This document shows positions 63,833-64,000 of a DNA stretch of 64,000 bases, piece by piece (the stretch's first letter is position 1; every line of letters starts with the position of its first letter). The DNA is from Oleiphilus messinensis (GTDB taxonomy: Bacteria > Pseudomonadota > Gammaproteobacteria > Pseudomonadales > Oleiphilaceae). Position numbers and translations under genes: made by a program. Below the pieces are notes generated by a model. It was not told where the DNA came from and made no database searches. It was given only the letters and a program-made list of their open reading frames with translations. The stretch spans positions 4,915,001-4,979,000 of the forward strand of contig NZ_CP021425.1 of the NCBI RefSeq assembly GCF_002162375.1, written 5' to 3'.

Positions 63833-64000
63833 TTACTCCGGTGAACCAGACACCAGCAATCGCGGATCAATACGCACTTGATACCAGTTGATACGCCAAT
63901 CCAGATGGGGTCCGGTCGCGCGTCCGGAATCACCTACACGGGCAATCAGCTCACCTTGTTTAACCTCTTGCCCTTCTTTTACCAATATCTCATCCAGATG
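63833..64000 (-). CDS. M23 (LytM-type) peptidase, C-terminal end, runs off the window
   Basis: Minus strand, reading from the window edge: HLDEILVKEGQEVKQGELIA, RVGDSGRATGPHLDWRIN, WYQVRIDPRLLVSGSPE, stop at 63833. The GRATGPHLDW line is the second metal site of M23 peptidases, though the normal GPHLHW has H where D stands here, so this enzyme may be inactive or a regulator (EnvC/NlpD-like). The start lies beyond 64000. Confidence 0.8.
   Translation of the reverse strand, partial: HLDEILVKEGQEVKQGELIARVGDSGRATGPHLDWRINWYQVRIDPRLLVSGSPE

Overview
The window is a heavily rearranged piece of a marine gammaproteobacterial chromosome. The gene content (CYP153-type alkane hydroxylase operon, an AlkJ-like alcohol dehydrogenase, fatty-acyl handling genes, a thiolase/FabG/MaoC set, AraC regulators of the long N-terminal-domain kind) points to a hydrocarbon degrader of the Alcanivorax/Marinobacter/Oleiphilus kind. 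The unusually dense load of insertion sequences would fit an Oleiphilus-like genome, but the genus is an inference. No rRNA, tRNA or CRISPR array was seen.

Layout. (1) 1-5950: an AT-rich array of minus-strand gene cassettes separated by attC-like sites, with no integrase gene in view (a CALIN). Cassettes encode a small membrane protein, a SUFU-domain protein, an HNH protein, a zinc-ribbon protein, a DUF2750 protein, a possible PD-(D/E)XK protein and one unknown. The array is eroded by IS110, IS1182 and RAYT fragments. (2) 6008-6903 and 43731-44090: the two halves of one response-regulator gene. They lie 37 kb apart, and each is cut by a copy of the same IS1380-family element (called IS-A here). 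Removing everything in between and one copy of a 5-bp duplication (TTTTA) rejoins the gene in frame. The block 6904-43730 is therefore an imported segment bounded by direct IS-A repeats. (3) Inside it: a second IS1380-family element (IS-B), a flavoprotein monooxygenase stub, an alpha/beta hydrolase, a cypR-like AraC regulator, then ferredoxin, CYP153A, AlkJ and ferredoxin reductase (interrupted by two IS insertions); a group II intron nested inside another group II intron next to a terminator hairpin; IS1595, IS200, IS5 and IS4-like copies around RND and TetR genes; then a metal-dependent-hydrolase/BtrH-like pair, two hotdog thioesterases, an acyl-CoA synthetase, an acyl-CoA dehydrogenase stub and an MBOAT stub. 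(4) 44091-64000: steadier backbone. It holds an O-methyltransferase, thiolase, two-domain FabG, AraC regulator, MaoC-like dehydratase and glycosyltransferase, then a compact five-gene minus-strand operon (coiled-coil membrane protein, Clp-type AAA+ ATPase with a degenerate first module, radical SAM protein, FHA/zinc-ribbon protein, Ser/Thr kinase with a C-terminal Ig-like domain), a thymidine phosphorylase, an MBL/beta-CASP gene destroyed by an IS607 element plus a MITE, and the end of an M23 peptidase.

How the genes work together. The CYP153 system takes electrons from the FAD reductase through the 2Fe-2S ferredoxin to the P450 for terminal alkane oxidation. AlkJ oxidises the resulting alcohol. 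The acyl-CoA synthetase, dehydrogenase, thioesterases and the backbone thiolase/FabG/MaoC genes fit downstream fatty-acid use. Several of these are damaged by IS insertions, so expression of the full pathway is uncertain.

Best candidates for something new: the kinase-FHA-radical SAM-AAA+-coiled-coil operon (51680-58698), the IS-A-bounded alkane-oxidation segment, and the nested group II introns.
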